From JBKHJA01 sp046538375 (GTDB lineage: Bacteria > Acidobacteriota > Aminicenantia > Aminicenantales > Aminicenantaceae), in contig JBKHJA010000016.1 of NCBI GenBank assembly GCA_046538375.1, positions 1 to 34,031 on the forward strand: 34,031 nucleotides of DNA. Direction: 5' to 3'. A model generated the notes under the pieces. That model did not search any database. It was given only the letters and a program-made list of their open reading frames with translations, and was not told where the DNA came from. The position numbers and the translations under genes are program-made. This document shows, piece by piece, positions 14,628 through 22,204 of this stretch. Position 1 is the stretch's first letter; every line of letters begins with the position of its first letter.

Positions 14628-16363
14628 AGCGACTTAAAGATTTCTTCTGAAATCTCCCGGGGCCTGAAAGCCTGCCCCGAATATTTATGGATAGCTTCTG
14701 TCCTTGCGTCTACTCTGGCTTGGCTTTTTATCAGCGATTTCAGCTGACCGGAGAAATTATTCTCTACCACAAAGATCTTGCTGCATCCCCGGAGGAACCG
14801 CTCCATTTCCGAGGAAGGAAAAGGCCAGAGAGTTCTCATCTGAAGATATTTGGTTCCCACTCCCTTCCGTTCGAGCTGTCCCCTGGCCTCCTGGATAGGG
14901 CCAAAGGTGGAGCCACTGCCTATGATTCCTACTTTTTCCTCCTTTTTTCCCCAGATTTTTGGGGGAAGGAGATCAGGGGAGGCAGAACGGAGTTTTTTCA
15001 TCCTTTTTTCCATCATCCTGATCCTGTTCTCTATTTCTTCATCTCGATACCCTTCTTCATTGTGTTCATTGCTCTCCACCATATGAAGGCCTTTTTTCAT
15101 GGGAGGAAAAGCTCGGGGAGAAATGCCATCAGCAGTGAATTTGTATCGTTTGAATTTTTTCAGCCTAAGCAGTTCAGCCTGGCTGATAAGCTTTCCTCTA
15201 TCCACTTTGATTTCGGATAAATCAAACTTCTCCACTGTTTGATAATTCTGTCCATAATCCTGTTCAGTGATAAGAACCACCGGCGTCTGATAATTATCAG
15301 CAAGATTGAAAGCATGCACTGTGAACCCAAAACATTCTTCTATGGTCCCGGGAGAAAGAACTATACGGGGGAAATCTCCGTGAGAACCATAGATCCACTG
15401 GAGCAAATCCCCCTGTTCTGTTTTGGTGGGCATTCCTGTGCTGGGACCGGCTCTCTGGACATGGACGATGACCACAGGTATCTCTGTCATCCCGGCAAGA
15501 CTGAATCCTTCCATCATCAAAGAGGCTCCGGGCCCGGAGGTGGCGGTCATGGCGCGTGCTCCAGCATAAGAAGCTCCGATAACCATGTTCACAGCAGCCA
15601 ATTCATCCTCAGTCTGGGCCACCAGCCCGTTGAACCGATGAATATACCTGGCCAGCCACTGCCAGATTTCTGAAGCGGGGCAGATAGGATAAGCAGCGAA
15701 AAAGCGGCATCCAGCCGCCAAAGCGGCAAAGGCTATGGCTTCATCTCCAGAAAGAAAAACTCTGTTGCGGTCCTCTCTTCTCTCTAAACGGCGGCGCTCA
15801 TCTTCTGCCACGGTTTTTTCCGCCCGTTCGCAGCCTAAATACACAGCCCGGATGTTCTTTCGGACAATCTCCATTCCTTTCCTTTTATAAAAAGCTTCAT
15901 GAATGATTTTTTCTACGATGGATGTCTCCAGGTCCAGAATATGACACAAAGCCCCAAGAGCGATCATGTTCTTGAAGATTTCACTCCTGAAGTGCTGTTT
16001 AGCCAGTTTTTTCAACGGAAATTTATGAAATTTCTTGCCTCTGCTTTCCGAAGGGGGGAGTTCGACCAGATCTTGGCCGTCACAGAGAAGAATTCCTCCC
16101 TTGGCCATGCCCTTGGCGTACTTTATAATGGCTTGACAATCAAAAGCCAGAAGCACATCCACAAAATCTTTTCTCCCATGGATTCGGTTAAGGCTTGCTC
16201 TTATGGTATAGTTGGTGGGCTCGCCTCTTATGTTAGAAGGAAAATCTCTGTAGGTGGCAACCTCCCATCCCTGTCTTTTGAGAATTTTTGCCAGCACATT
16301 TCCTGTAAAAAGAACCCCATCCCCTGCCGTGCCGGCAATCATAACCGCGATATCTGTTATCAC
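14624..16363 (-). CDS. korA: 2-oxoacid:ferredoxin oxidoreductase, fused gamma-alpha subunit
   Basis: Residues 1 to about 190 are the gamma domain (IAGTAGDGVLFTGNVLAKIL, SNIRGEPTNYTIR). About residues 205-579 are the alpha (pyrimidine-binding) domain with GDEAIAFAALAAGCRFFAAYPICPASEI, AQTEDELAAVNMVIGASYAGARAMTATSGPGASLM, and RAGPSTGMPTKTEQGDLL. The gamma-alpha fusion with a separate beta gene is the common KorAB form. The usual YPITPSSE is YPICPASE here. The start ATG has a GATAACAG-like upstream with no strong ribosome site. The complex would link 2-oxoacid oxidation to low-potential ferredoxin in the cytoplasm. It stands at the head of the Fe-S group. Confidence 0.92.
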   Translation of the reverse strand: MITDIAVMIAGTAGDGVLFTGNVLAKILKRQGWEVATYRDFPSNIRGEPTNYTIRASLNRIHGRKDFVDVLLAFDCQAIIKYAKGMAKGGILLCDGQDLVELPPSESRGKKFHKFPLKKLAKQHFRSEIFKNMIALGALCHILDLETSIVEKIIHEAFYKRKGMEIVRKNIRAVYLGCERAEKTVAEDERRRLERREDRNRVFLSGDEAIAFAALAAGCRFFAAYPICPASEIWQWLARYIHRFNGLVAQTEDELAAVNMVIGASYAGARAMTATSGPGASLMMEGFSLAGMTEIPVVIVHVQRAGPSTGMPTKTEQGDLLQWIYGSHGDFPRIVLSPGTIEECFGFTVHAFNLADNYQTPVVLITEQDYGQNYQTVEKFDLSEIKVDRGKLISQAELLRLKKFKRYKFTADGISPRAFPPMKKGLHMVESNEHNEEGYRDEEIENRIRMMEKRMKKLRSASPDLLPPKIWGKKEEKVGIIGSGSTFGPIQEARGQLERKGVGTKYLQMRTLWPFPSSEMERFLRGCSKIFVVENNFSGQLKSLIKSQARVDARTEAIHKYSGQAFRPREISEEIFKSL

Positions 16364-16600
16364 TTTTTCCTTCTACCTCTTATGAATCCAAAAACACTAT
16401 TTCCTGGTAACAAAGAATTCCAGAAAAGAAGATGATTCCTCACACATTGATGATCATGACCGGTAAAGAGCTTCTGTGGATACCCAGAATGGTTATGTGA
16501 AATCCTTTGCCGTGGTGAAGACGTTGGCTCTGGATTGAGTGAGAATTCTTTCTTCTTTCTAAAAATCCATACAGTAATGTTATCCAAACAAAGGAAAGAA

Positions 16601-16828
16601 TCAGGCTGCCTTCCTTCCCCTCTTCTTTTTCATGGGCTTATCACAGCACACAAACACGTGCTCCTCAGCACATCCACAGACTTCATCTACGATGATCCTG
16701 TATCCACAGATACTGCATTGGTAAGCTTCACCCTTCTTTGCTTTTGTCCGCTTCTTGGTAGTAGATTTCCGGGTGGTTTTTTTTGCTTTGGGCTTGGTCT
16801 TTTTGGCAGCTGCTTTTTTTGGCGACAT
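16601..16828 (-). CDS. Lysine-rich tail plus desulforedoxin-like metal site
   Basis: In this 75-residue protein, residues 1-33 are almost only Lys, Ala, Thr, Pro and Arg, resembling a histone H1-like or AT-hook-type basic tail. Residues 36-66 resemble a desulforedoxin fold: YQCSICGYRI (C38, C41) and FVCCDKPM (C61, C62), the same CxxCG...CCDxPMK layout as the 39-residue protein at 21563-21682. It also has an inserted pair C51-G-C53. A basic C terminus (KKKRGRKAA) follows. GGAGGTCA precedes the ATG. Binding of zinc or iron and contact with nucleic acid are inferred, not shown. Function unknown. Confidence 0.8.
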   Translation of the reverse strand: MSPKKAAAKKTKPKAKKTTRKSTTKKRTKAKKGEAYQCSICGYRIIVDEVCGCAEEHVFVCCDKPMKKKRGRKAA

Positions 16829-16873
16829 TCTTGACCTCCGTTGTCTGAAACAATTTTTACTAGTTTACCTATA

Positions 16874-16902
16874 TGTTTACCATTAATAAATCATCAAGTC
16901 AA
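16874..16902 (-). promoter_or_regulatory. Candidate sigma-70 promoter of the Lys-rich zinc-site gene
   Basis: On the minus strand, TTGACT (16902-16897) is followed after 17 bases by TAAACA (16879-16874). This lies 45 bases upstream of the start codon at 16828 and downstream of purA. The -10 is imperfect. Confidence 0.4.
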
Positions 16903-16965
16903 TATAAAAGCTTTTCCCATTTCTGTTGTAAGGGTTAGGGATGGAGTTGTTTCCCTTTTATCTGA

Positions 16966-18303
16966 TCAGAAGTCAGCAGTGTGAATCTGTTTTTTGATTT
17001 TTTTCAGATCCACCATTCCCTGCCATTCATCCTGAATAAAGATGGTGTCTCTTCTCTCCATTCCTGTAGATACGGCAGCCACTTTAGCCTGAACAAGATC
17101 CTCAATGAGCTTGATGTAATCTGTAAAGGCTGAAGGAAGCGAAGAATAATCCGTTTGTTGATGGATCGATTTTTTCCATCCCTTGATGGTCTTGTATTGG
17201 GGAACAACTTTCTCCAAAATCCAGCTTTCTGTGGGAAAATGGGGAAGCCTGCTTCCTTTGTATTTGTAGCCCACACAGACCTTGATTTTTTCAAGCCCAT
17301 CCAGGACATCTGGCTTGGTCAGGATAATCTTTTTTATGCCGCTCACCCGGCAGGAATAAGCCACGGCCAGAACATCAAACCAGCCGCACCTTCGGGGCCG
17401 TCCTGTGGTGGCGCCAAACTCATTCCCTCTTTCCAGGAGTAATTTTCCCTGGGCATCAGAAATTTCTGTAGGAAAGGGTCCTCCACCAACCCGGGTGGCG
17501 TAAGCTTTGGTCACTCCCAAGACATACTCCACCTTATCCAGACCGATGCCCAATCCTGTACCCACTCCTCCAGCTGTAGGATTGGATGAGGTCACATAAG
17601 GATAGGTGCCGTGATCGATATCCAGCAGGGTTCCTTGAGCCCCCTCGAAAAGAATGGACTCCCCCTGTCTGGCTTTCTCATGGAGAAGAAGTGAAACGTC
17701 CTTCACATACTTTTTCAGTTGGGAGGCATAGGCGCTGTATTGTTCAAAAATTTTTAAAGGATCGAGAAGAGTCTGGTTGTGAGATGAGAACAAGACATTC
17801 TTCTCCTCCACATTCTGAAAGATTTTCTCCTTCAGCACCGACAGATCGAGCAGATCACCGGCTCGAATGCCCCTTCGGGCTGCCTTATCCTCGTAGGCGG
17901 GTCCAATTCCTCGACAGGTGGTTCCGATTCTGTGGGACCCTCTTCTCTCTTCGCTGATCCTTTCTACCTGAGCATGGTAGGGAAGGATCAGGTGAGCATT
18001 CTTGCTGACGGCGATGTTATCATCAACTCTCACTCCTATTTTTTGGAGAGCTGATATTTCCTCCAAGAAAGCTTGAGGCTGAACCACCACTCCGTTTCCG
18101 ATAACACAGAGTTTCCCCTGGTGCAAAATACCGGAAGGGATGAGATGAAGAATGATTTTTTTACCGGAGACAAAAACAGTGTGGCCGGCGTTGTGTCCTC
18201 CTTGATAGCGGGCCACGATATCAAAGGAGGGAGTAAGAAGGTCTATGACTTTCCCTTTTCCTTCATCTCCCCACTGCGTACCCAGGACAAGAAGATTGGC
18301 CAT
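16966..18303 (-). CDS. purA: Adenylosuccinate synthetase
   Basis: This 445-residue enzyme joins IMP and aspartate using GTP in the first step from IMP to AMP. The P-loop GTQWGDEGKGKVIDLL, the catalytic ARYQGGHNAGHT, the IMP-binding GTTCRGIGPAYEDKAARRGIRAGDL, FEGAQGTLLDIDHGTYPYVTSSN, TRVGGGPFPTE and TTGRPRRCGWFDVLA are all present. GAAGGTAACC precedes the ATG. No other purine gene lies nearby, so it is probably transcribed on its own or at the end of a unit. No anomaly seen. Confidence 0.97.
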   Translation of the reverse strand: MANLLVLGTQWGDEGKGKVIDLLTPSFDIVARYQGGHNAGHTVFVSGKKIILHLIPSGILHQGKLCVIGNGVVVQPQAFLEEISALQKIGVRVDDNIAVSKNAHLILPYHAQVERISEERRGSHRIGTTCRGIGPAYEDKAARRGIRAGDLLDLSVLKEKIFQNVEEKNVLFSSHNQTLLDPLKIFEQYSAYASQLKKYVKDVSLLLHEKARQGESILFEGAQGTLLDIDHGTYPYVTSSNPTAGGVGTGLGIGLDKVEYVLGVTKAYATRVGGGPFPTEISDAQGKLLLERGNEFGATTGRPRRCGWFDVLAVAYSCRVSGIKKIILTKPDVLDGLEKIKVCVGYKYKGSRLPHFPTESWILEKVVPQYKTIKGWKKSIHQQTDYSSLPSAFTDYIKLIEDLVQAKVAAVSTGMERRDTIFIQDEWQGMVDLKKIKKQIHTADF

Positions 18304-18358
18304 TGGTTACCTTCAGAATTTTAAAATTTTTGAAAGGACTTTGATATCTTGATAGCGA

Positions 18359-18387
18359 ATTTTATCAGATGGGAGATTTTAAAACAA
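18359..18387 (-). promoter_or_regulatory. Candidate promoter of purA
   Basis: On the minus strand, TTGTTT (18387-18382) is separated by 17 bases from TAAAAT (18364-18359), about 56 bases before the purA start. The -10 is good and the -35 weak. No purine riboswitch-like structure is obvious in the short leader. Confidence 0.35.
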
Positions 18388-18451
18388 GGTCAAACAGGAA
18401 AAGGTTTTTAAGATGATTCTTTGGAAAAGGAAAATTCCGTGGTTGCTGTCA

Positions 18452-19465
18452 TTACTGGGCTTTCCAGGAGAGGGCCATCTGAACAAGCAGAAGATTATTT
18501 TTGATCTCCACTTCCTTTTCCCTGTTAAACTCATATTCAACTTTAATAAGAACGTTTTGAGATGCGAAATAGACCAATCCTACAGTCCAGCGGCTCCTTT
18601 CCTGCTGAATTCCGCTTCCTCCATATTCAGAGGAGAGAAAATTTTCTCCGTGAAATGGATCGTCATACTTGAGCTTCTGAAAGCTTCCCACCGGCCGAAA
18701 TCCCTGTATATCCAGAGAGAACTGAATATAATAGCCCTCGGCTTTTCCTCTGCCAAATCCTGAAGGATTTTCCAGCTCAGCTTTTGTGTATTCGGAGATG
18801 AATTGAAAACCTTCTGATATCCAGCTTAAATCTGCACCCTTAAGGATCAAATTTCTCTGGTTTCCCTCATCATATCTTCCTCCATAATAAGAAAAGGCAA
18901 TATCAAGTTCTCGGCTCAGAGAAAGACCCAGCCGCATACCTTTCGCTTTATTTTTATTGTTGTCTTTAAACTGCTGAGCGGTGCTTAGATCCCGGCTTTC
19001 AGCCAGGCCATTCCCCAGGTAGGCAGCATAAAAAAAACTGCTCCATTTCCCTTCAACCAGAATCCCTAAATCCCTCCAGCTCAAAGGAAAAAGATTCTCC
19101 ACGCTGAGAGGAACTTGCACCAGCATGGTCTGGTGAGGCCTGTTGAAGGTGTTGTATCTGCCGAAAGGAACCAGGTAAAGACCCAGCTTGAGAGAAAATG
19201 CATTTGAACTCATCACTCTCAAATAGGCCTGCTCTATCTCCAATCTGGACACATCTCGAAATCTGGCCTCAGCCGTACAGTCCAGATGGGAAGCAATCTC
19301 TTGAGAAAAGATAAGACCCCATCCAGGATTTCGAAAAGTCCCCAAGGACTGGTGGCTTTTCTCCTGTCCATTGGCATATTCAAAAGACAGATAACCTGTG
19401 GTTTCACTGTGGGCTTGAGCGGCAAACAGCAGAATAAAAACAGAGAAGAGGTGTCTTGCTTTCAT
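18452..19465 (-). CDS. Porin-like outer-membrane barrel protein
   Basis: This 337-residue protein has a clear signal peptide (KARHLFSVFILLFAAQAHS, cut near AHS-ET). The rest alternates polar and hydrophobic residues with many Tyr, Phe and Gly, as in a barrel of about 14-16 strands. Typical segments are AYLRVMSSNAFSLKLGLYLVPFGRYNTFNRPHQTMLV, where an FG-rich strand is followed by the inward N-P-H region seen in phosphate-selective-type or general porins. It does not end in Phe (MALSWKAQ). Its start overlaps the stop of the reductase gene by four bases (ATGA), so they are made together. Substrate and function are unknown, and the tie to a redox operon is unusual. Confidence 0.75.
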   Translation of the reverse strand: MKARHLFSVFILLFAAQAHSETTGYLSFEYANGQEKSHQSLGTFRNPGWGLIFSQEIASHLDCTAEARFRDVSRLEIEQAYLRVMSSNAFSLKLGLYLVPFGRYNTFNRPHQTMLVQVPLSVENLFPLSWRDLGILVEGKWSSFFYAAYLGNGLAESRDLSTAQQFKDNNKNKAKGMRLGLSLSRELDIAFSYYGGRYDEGNQRNLILKGADLSWISEGFQFISEYTKAELENPSGFGRGKAEGYYIQFSLDIQGFRPVGSFQKLKYDDPFHGENFLSSEYGGSGIQQERSRWTVGLVYFASQNVLIKVEYEFNREKEVEIKNNLLLVQMALSWKAQ

Positions 19466-20664
19466 AAATTCGAAAAATCAAAATCCTCTTCTAAAAGGGA
19501 TTCTTTCCACTTTTCCACATCGGCTTTTTCCCTGATCAACCGGCTGATCTCATCTGCTCCTTTCTTGGTTCCCATCCACACTGCTCCCACAATCTTATTG
19601 TTTTGAAGCACAATCTTCTTGTACACTCCTTCCTGTTCATTCTCTTCCCTGATTTCCTCAAAGCCTTCTTCTTCAGGAACTACCATTCCTACTGAGGTCA
19701 CATACAGGCCCACCACTTTCAGGGTGTTAGAGGGGACAGTCCCTTTGTATTTCTTTTTCTGGCCCAGGATATTGGAAGCGGCAATCCGGGCCTGATCAAA
19801 GGAAGCAGGAATGATCCCGTACACCCTTCCTTGATGCTGGGCATTATCGCCGGCTGCAAATATCCGTGAATGGCTTGTCTCAAGAAAATCATCCACCACC
19901 ACTCCTCGATCTGTTTTAAGACCGGCCTGTTTGGCCAGGCTGATATCTGACCTCACCCCTGCTGCCACCACAGCCATCTCTGCAGCAATCTCTTTGCCTC
20001 CTTTAAACATCAAACCCCGGACACTTTCCCGGCCCAGGATCTCTTCGGTGGCTGATCCCAGATGAACCTTGATCCCCATCTTTTCAAGCTGACTCTTCAG
20101 CATGGAGGCTCCCTGGTTATCAAGCTGACGGGGCAGTAAACGGTCAAAAAATTCCACCACTTCCACATCTGCTCCTCTTGATTTTATGGCCCGCGCTGTC
20201 TCCAATCCCAACAGTCCCCCACCGATAACCGCAACCTTAGGGTGACTTTTCAAATACTCCAAGATCTGAAAAGCGTCATCCAGAGTTCTGAGAGTAAAAA
20301 CCCCTTTTATATCCGCTCCCTTAATGGGAGGAATAAAGGGAAAAGAACCTGTGGCCAAGATCAGTGAATGGTAGCTTTCCTGTGATCCTCCCCGGACTTC
20401 CGCCTTCCGGGAGTCTGGAAGTATTTTTGTCACCGGCTTTTCCAGATGAACCTGAATATTTTGGGTCTGGTACCACTGATCTGGAAAAGCGAATACCCTT
20501 TCCAGAGGCATGTTTCCAGCTAAAAACTCAATGAGGTTGGGGCGGGGATAATACCGGTATTTTTCAGCAGCGAAAATCACAATCTCGGCTTCTTTGTCCA
20601 ACTCTCTCAGAGTCTTAGCCGCCATGACTCCCGCCAGTCCATTCCCAACAATTATGACTCTCAT
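19462..20664 (-). CDS. NADH:rubredoxin-reductase-type FAD flavoprotein
   Basis: This 400-residue pyridine-nucleotide disulfide-oxidoreductase-fold enzyme has an FAD site VIIVGNGLAGVMAAKTLREL, an ILATGSFPFIPP segment, an NAD(P) site VAVIGGGLLGLETARAIK, and a second FAD motif RIFAAGDNAQ. Catalytic disulfide cysteines are absent, as in NADH:rubredoxin reductase and the N-terminal part of NirB. A C-terminal domain of about 80 residues follows. The neighbouring rubredoxin gene makes rubredoxin the likely acceptor. Rubredoxin would then reduce the rubrerythrins or ferritin-like proteins encoded in the window. The start ATG has GGGAG upstream. Confidence 0.88.
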   Translation of the reverse strand: MRVIIVGNGLAGVMAAKTLRELDKEAEIVIFAAEKYRYYPRPNLIEFLAGNMPLERVFAFPDQWYQTQNIQVHLEKPVTKILPDSRKAEVRGGSQESYHSLILATGSFPFIPPIKGADIKGVFTLRTLDDAFQILEYLKSHPKVAVIGGGLLGLETARAIKSRGADVEVVEFFDRLLPRQLDNQGASMLKSQLEKMGIKVHLGSATEEILGRESVRGLMFKGGKEIAAEMAVVAAGVRSDISLAKQAGLKTDRGVVVDDFLETSHSRIFAAGDNAQHQGRVYGIIPASFDQARIAASNILGQKKKYKGTVPSNTLKVVGLYVTSVGMVVPEEEGFEEIREENEQEGVYKKIVLQNNKIVGAVWMGTKKGADEISRLIREKADVEKWKESLLEEDFDFSNL

Positions 20665-20690
20665 TTCAGATAATACTCCCTATGAGATTT

Positions 20691-20794
20691 AACCTGCATT
20701 ATTCATAAATTGAAGGTTTTCCCAGATGCAGTCATGTCCCCAATTTCCTCCCTCATATACATTGTTTCCAGCGAATTCATGAATAATCCAGGTT
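20691..20794. mobile_element. 104-bp terminal-inverted-repeat element (ACCTG family), copy 1
   Basis: The ends are AACCTGCATTATTCA (20691-20705) and TGAATAATCCAGGTT (20780-20794), inverted repeats with one mismatch. The first 36 bases are identical to 33808-33843, and GTCATG recurs at the same offset. It carries no gene. It fills most of the space between the rubredoxin gene and the reductase gene, and its right end supplies the last two bases of the rubredoxin stop codon. Size and structure fit a MITE mobilised by a transposase elsewhere. Confidence 0.75.
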
Positions 20795-20954
20795 AACTCA
20801 TCTTTTGAAAGAACTCTTTTCCCACTCCACATTGAGGACATACCCAATCTTCTGGTAGATCCTCAAAAGGAGTGCCTGGTTTTATCCCGTTTTCAGGATC
20901 TCCCTTTTCCGGGTCATAAATGTATCCGCATGCTGTGCATTCCCATTTTTCCAT
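20793..20954 (-). CDS. Rubredoxin
   Basis: This 53-residue gene starts at the ATG at 20954 behind AGGAGGGATATC. The product begins MEKWECTACGYIYDPEKGD and has a second iron-binding pair in DWVCPQCGVGK. These give the two CxxCG loops of a mononuclear Fe(Cys)4 rubredoxin, at normal length. It is the presumed electron carrier between the flavoprotein immediately downstream and the rubrerythrin-type proteins. The stop codon TAA is completed by the AACCTGG end of a TIR element. The original C terminus may therefore have been trimmed or altered, though the length is still typical. Confidence 0.95.
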   Translation of the reverse strand: MEKWECTACGYIYDPEKGDPENGIKPGTPFEDLPEDWVCPQCGVGKEFFQKMS

Positions 20955-21071
20955 GATATCCCTCCTGAATCAATCTCTAAGTCACCTAAAAATGCCTTCT
21001 GCCTCATTCATTGGCTGCTCATTAGAAGCAAGCAGAGCCCTCCCATTTTGAAGGGCTGGCGGAGTGAACGA

Positions 21072-21524
21072 TCAGTACCCTTCAAGTACCTGTTTCTCGT
21101 ATTCTTCTTCCAGCTTCAGTTTGTGTGATTTTTCCTGCTGCACCAAAAAATCAAATAACTTTTTCAGTTCGCCTGTCTCAGCTTTCTTGGCTAAATCCGA
21201 ATAGAGCTCTACGGCCTTCTGTTCTTTCTTGGCCGCAAAAATAAGAAGGTCTTGAAAATTGATCTCCTGGCCCACCGGCTCTTCAACCAGATAATCGCTG
21301 ATTTTTAAATCTGGCACCTCTTTGACTTCCATGGATTCAATTCTTTCTTTGGTGATATTCTGGAGCAGTCTCTTGTGATTTTTCTCCTCTTCCTGGAGTT
21401 CACTCAGCAATTTTTCCAGCCCGGGTGCTTTGGCCATGTTGATCATTTTTCCGTAGGCTTTGATGGCCTCTTCTTCGCGACTTATGGCGAAATCAATAAC
21501 CTGCTGAAAACTTTTTAGTTCCAT
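21072..21524 (-). CDS. Ferritin-like (rubrerythrin-family) diiron protein
   Basis: This 150-residue helical protein begins ELKSFQQVIDFAISREEEAIKAY, with LQEEEKNHKRLL, then LLIFAAKKEQKAVELYSDLA and LVQQEKSHKLKLEEEYEKQ. The two E...ExxH pairs match a rubrerythrin-type ferritin-like diiron site, with no rubredoxin domain. A KEVPDLKISDYLVEE loop connects the helix pairs. It lies between desulforedoxin and rubredoxin in the oxygen-defence group and is a plausible peroxide-reducing or iron-storing partner. It resembles the 169-residue protein at 9408-9917 in layout, so the two may be paralogues. Confidence 0.8.
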   Translation of the reverse strand: MELKSFQQVIDFAISREEEAIKAYGKMINMAKAPGLEKLLSELQEEEKNHKRLLQNITKERIESMEVKEVPDLKISDYLVEEPVGQEINFQDLLIFAAKKEQKAVELYSDLAKKAETGELKKLFDFLVQQEKSHKLKLEEEYEKQVLEGY

Positions 21525-21562
21525 ATGCTTTCCTTCTGTTCAACGGAATCATTCCTTTCTTC

Positions 21563-21682
21563 CTATTTCTTTTTCAATTTCATGGGCTGATCACAGCAGA
21601 CTAAAGTTCCAACTCCAGACTTGACCACTTTCACCTGCTGGCCGCACTTATCACACACGTAAACTTTCCCTTCCTGGGCCAT
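21563..21682 (-). CDS. Desulforedoxin-like protein
   Basis: This 39-residue gene starts at the ATG at 21682 behind AAAGGAG. The product begins MAQEGKVYVCDKCGQQVKVV and ends in TLVCCDQPMKLKKK. The CxxCG plus adjacent CC layout is that of desulforedoxin and of the N-terminal domain of desulfoferrodoxin, which bind iron in a distorted Fe(Cys)4 site. No superoxide-reductase domain follows, so it is the stand-alone type known from Desulfovibrio gigas. It is the first gene of the oxygen-defence group and has its own strong promoter. The similarity to the C-terminal part of the protein at 16601-16828 suggests shared ancestry. Confidence 0.9.
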   Translation of the reverse strand: MAQEGKVYVCDKCGQQVKVVKSGVGTLVCCDQPMKLKKK

Positions 21683-21737
21683 GATTTTTTTCTCCTTTCC
21701 ATGGAGTCATCACCATGATAGCATCATCGCCGGTCAA

Positions 21738-21751
21738 AATGAATTCTCATT
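21738..21751. promoter_or_regulatory. Possible operator at the oxygen-defence promoter
   Basis: AATGA-ATTC-TCATT is a perfect 5-4-5 inverted repeat that overlaps the -10 box and likely start site of the promoter at 21749-21777. It is AT-rich, somewhat like Fur/PerR-type sites, but it does not match a known consensus fully. A redox or metal repressor is an inference from position and neighbouring genes. Confidence 0.3.
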
Positions 21752-21777
21752 ATAATGAAACAGCACACCTGTTTCAA
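21749..21777 (-). promoter_or_regulatory. Strong sigma-70 promoter of the oxygen-defence operon
   Basis: On the minus strand, TTGAAA (21777-21772) and a perfect TATAAT (21754-21749) are separated by 17 bases. Transcription would start near 21742, about 60 bases before the desulforedoxin ATG. This is one of the best promoter matches in the window. Confidence 0.65.
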
Positions 21778-21813
21778 CGAAATAAAAAACCGGAATTCCA
21801 CCTGAATGAATCA

Positions 21814-22190
21814 TTTCCATAACCATGATGAGCATAAATATCCATATTGACTAAAAGGGGTGAGGGATGGGGGGTGAGGAAGCCCCTATGAGGACTGAAC
21901 GGGCATGGTTTCTCTCCGAAGGAGAGAAGAGTGAAGTCCGAATGGGAGCTAATTTTCCTGATTTGTGGCTTTCCACAAATCAGTTGGGGTTCCAAGGGGA
22001 TATGTCCCTTTGGTCGCAGAGCGGAGGTCTCTTCCTCCGCTCGAGAAGGGGAGGCAGGGAGGCCCGATGGAATCGGGGCGAGCGTCGGAAGGGGGAAAGC
22101 GGAGCTTTACCCCTCCGAGGACTCGGTGGGGAAAATAAGCGTGCTGACGACCCCCCATCCCTCACCCCTTATCACAGAAATAGAAATGCC
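21814..22190 (+). repeat. G/C-hairpin repeat family, copy B (interrupted)
   Basis: Its left part (TTCC-ATAACC-TGATGAGCATAAATA, then GGGGTGAGGGATGGGGGG at 21857-21874) and its right part (AAAATAAGCGTGCTGACGACC, then CCCCCCATCCCTCACCCC at 22151-22168) match copy C at 32064-32189. The two 18-base arms are a perfect inverted repeat. Copy C has about 20 bases between the arms, whereas this copy has about 275, because a separate segment of about 255 bases (21875-22130) lies inside. The stretch between desulforedoxin and the small membrane gene holds this repeat and promoters only. Confidence 0.75.
21875..22130 (+). ncRNA. Candidate structured RNA nested in a repeat (HEARO/omega-RNA-like)
   Basis: No convincing coding frame is present, but stem-loops follow one another. 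GGACT (21892) pairs with AGTCC (21935-21939) around TCTCTCC-GAA-GGAGAGA (21911-21927). A perfect 11-bp stem CTGATTTGTGG-CTTT-CCACAAATCAG spans 21958-21983. CCAAGGGGA pairs with TCCCTTTGG (21992-22013). GCGGAGG pairs with CCTCCGC (22021-22040). CCCGAT pairs with ATCGGG (22063-22077). CGGAG pairs with CTCCG around 22100-22117. The motifs GTGAAGTCC and GGGAGCTAA near the first stem recall, from memory, the HEARO class (omega RNA of IscB/IsrB), which inserts as a mobile RNA. No nuclease gene is adjacent. The assignment to that class is tentative; the structured nature is well supported. Confidence 0.5.
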
Positions 22191-22204
22191 AGCTGTTATT
22201 TTTC

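Noticed and set aside
16360..16587. 75-codon minus-strand frame upstream of korA
   Set aside because: No recognisable motif, odd composition and weak ribosome site. The 237-base gap it fills has no other supported feature, so I left it unannotated.
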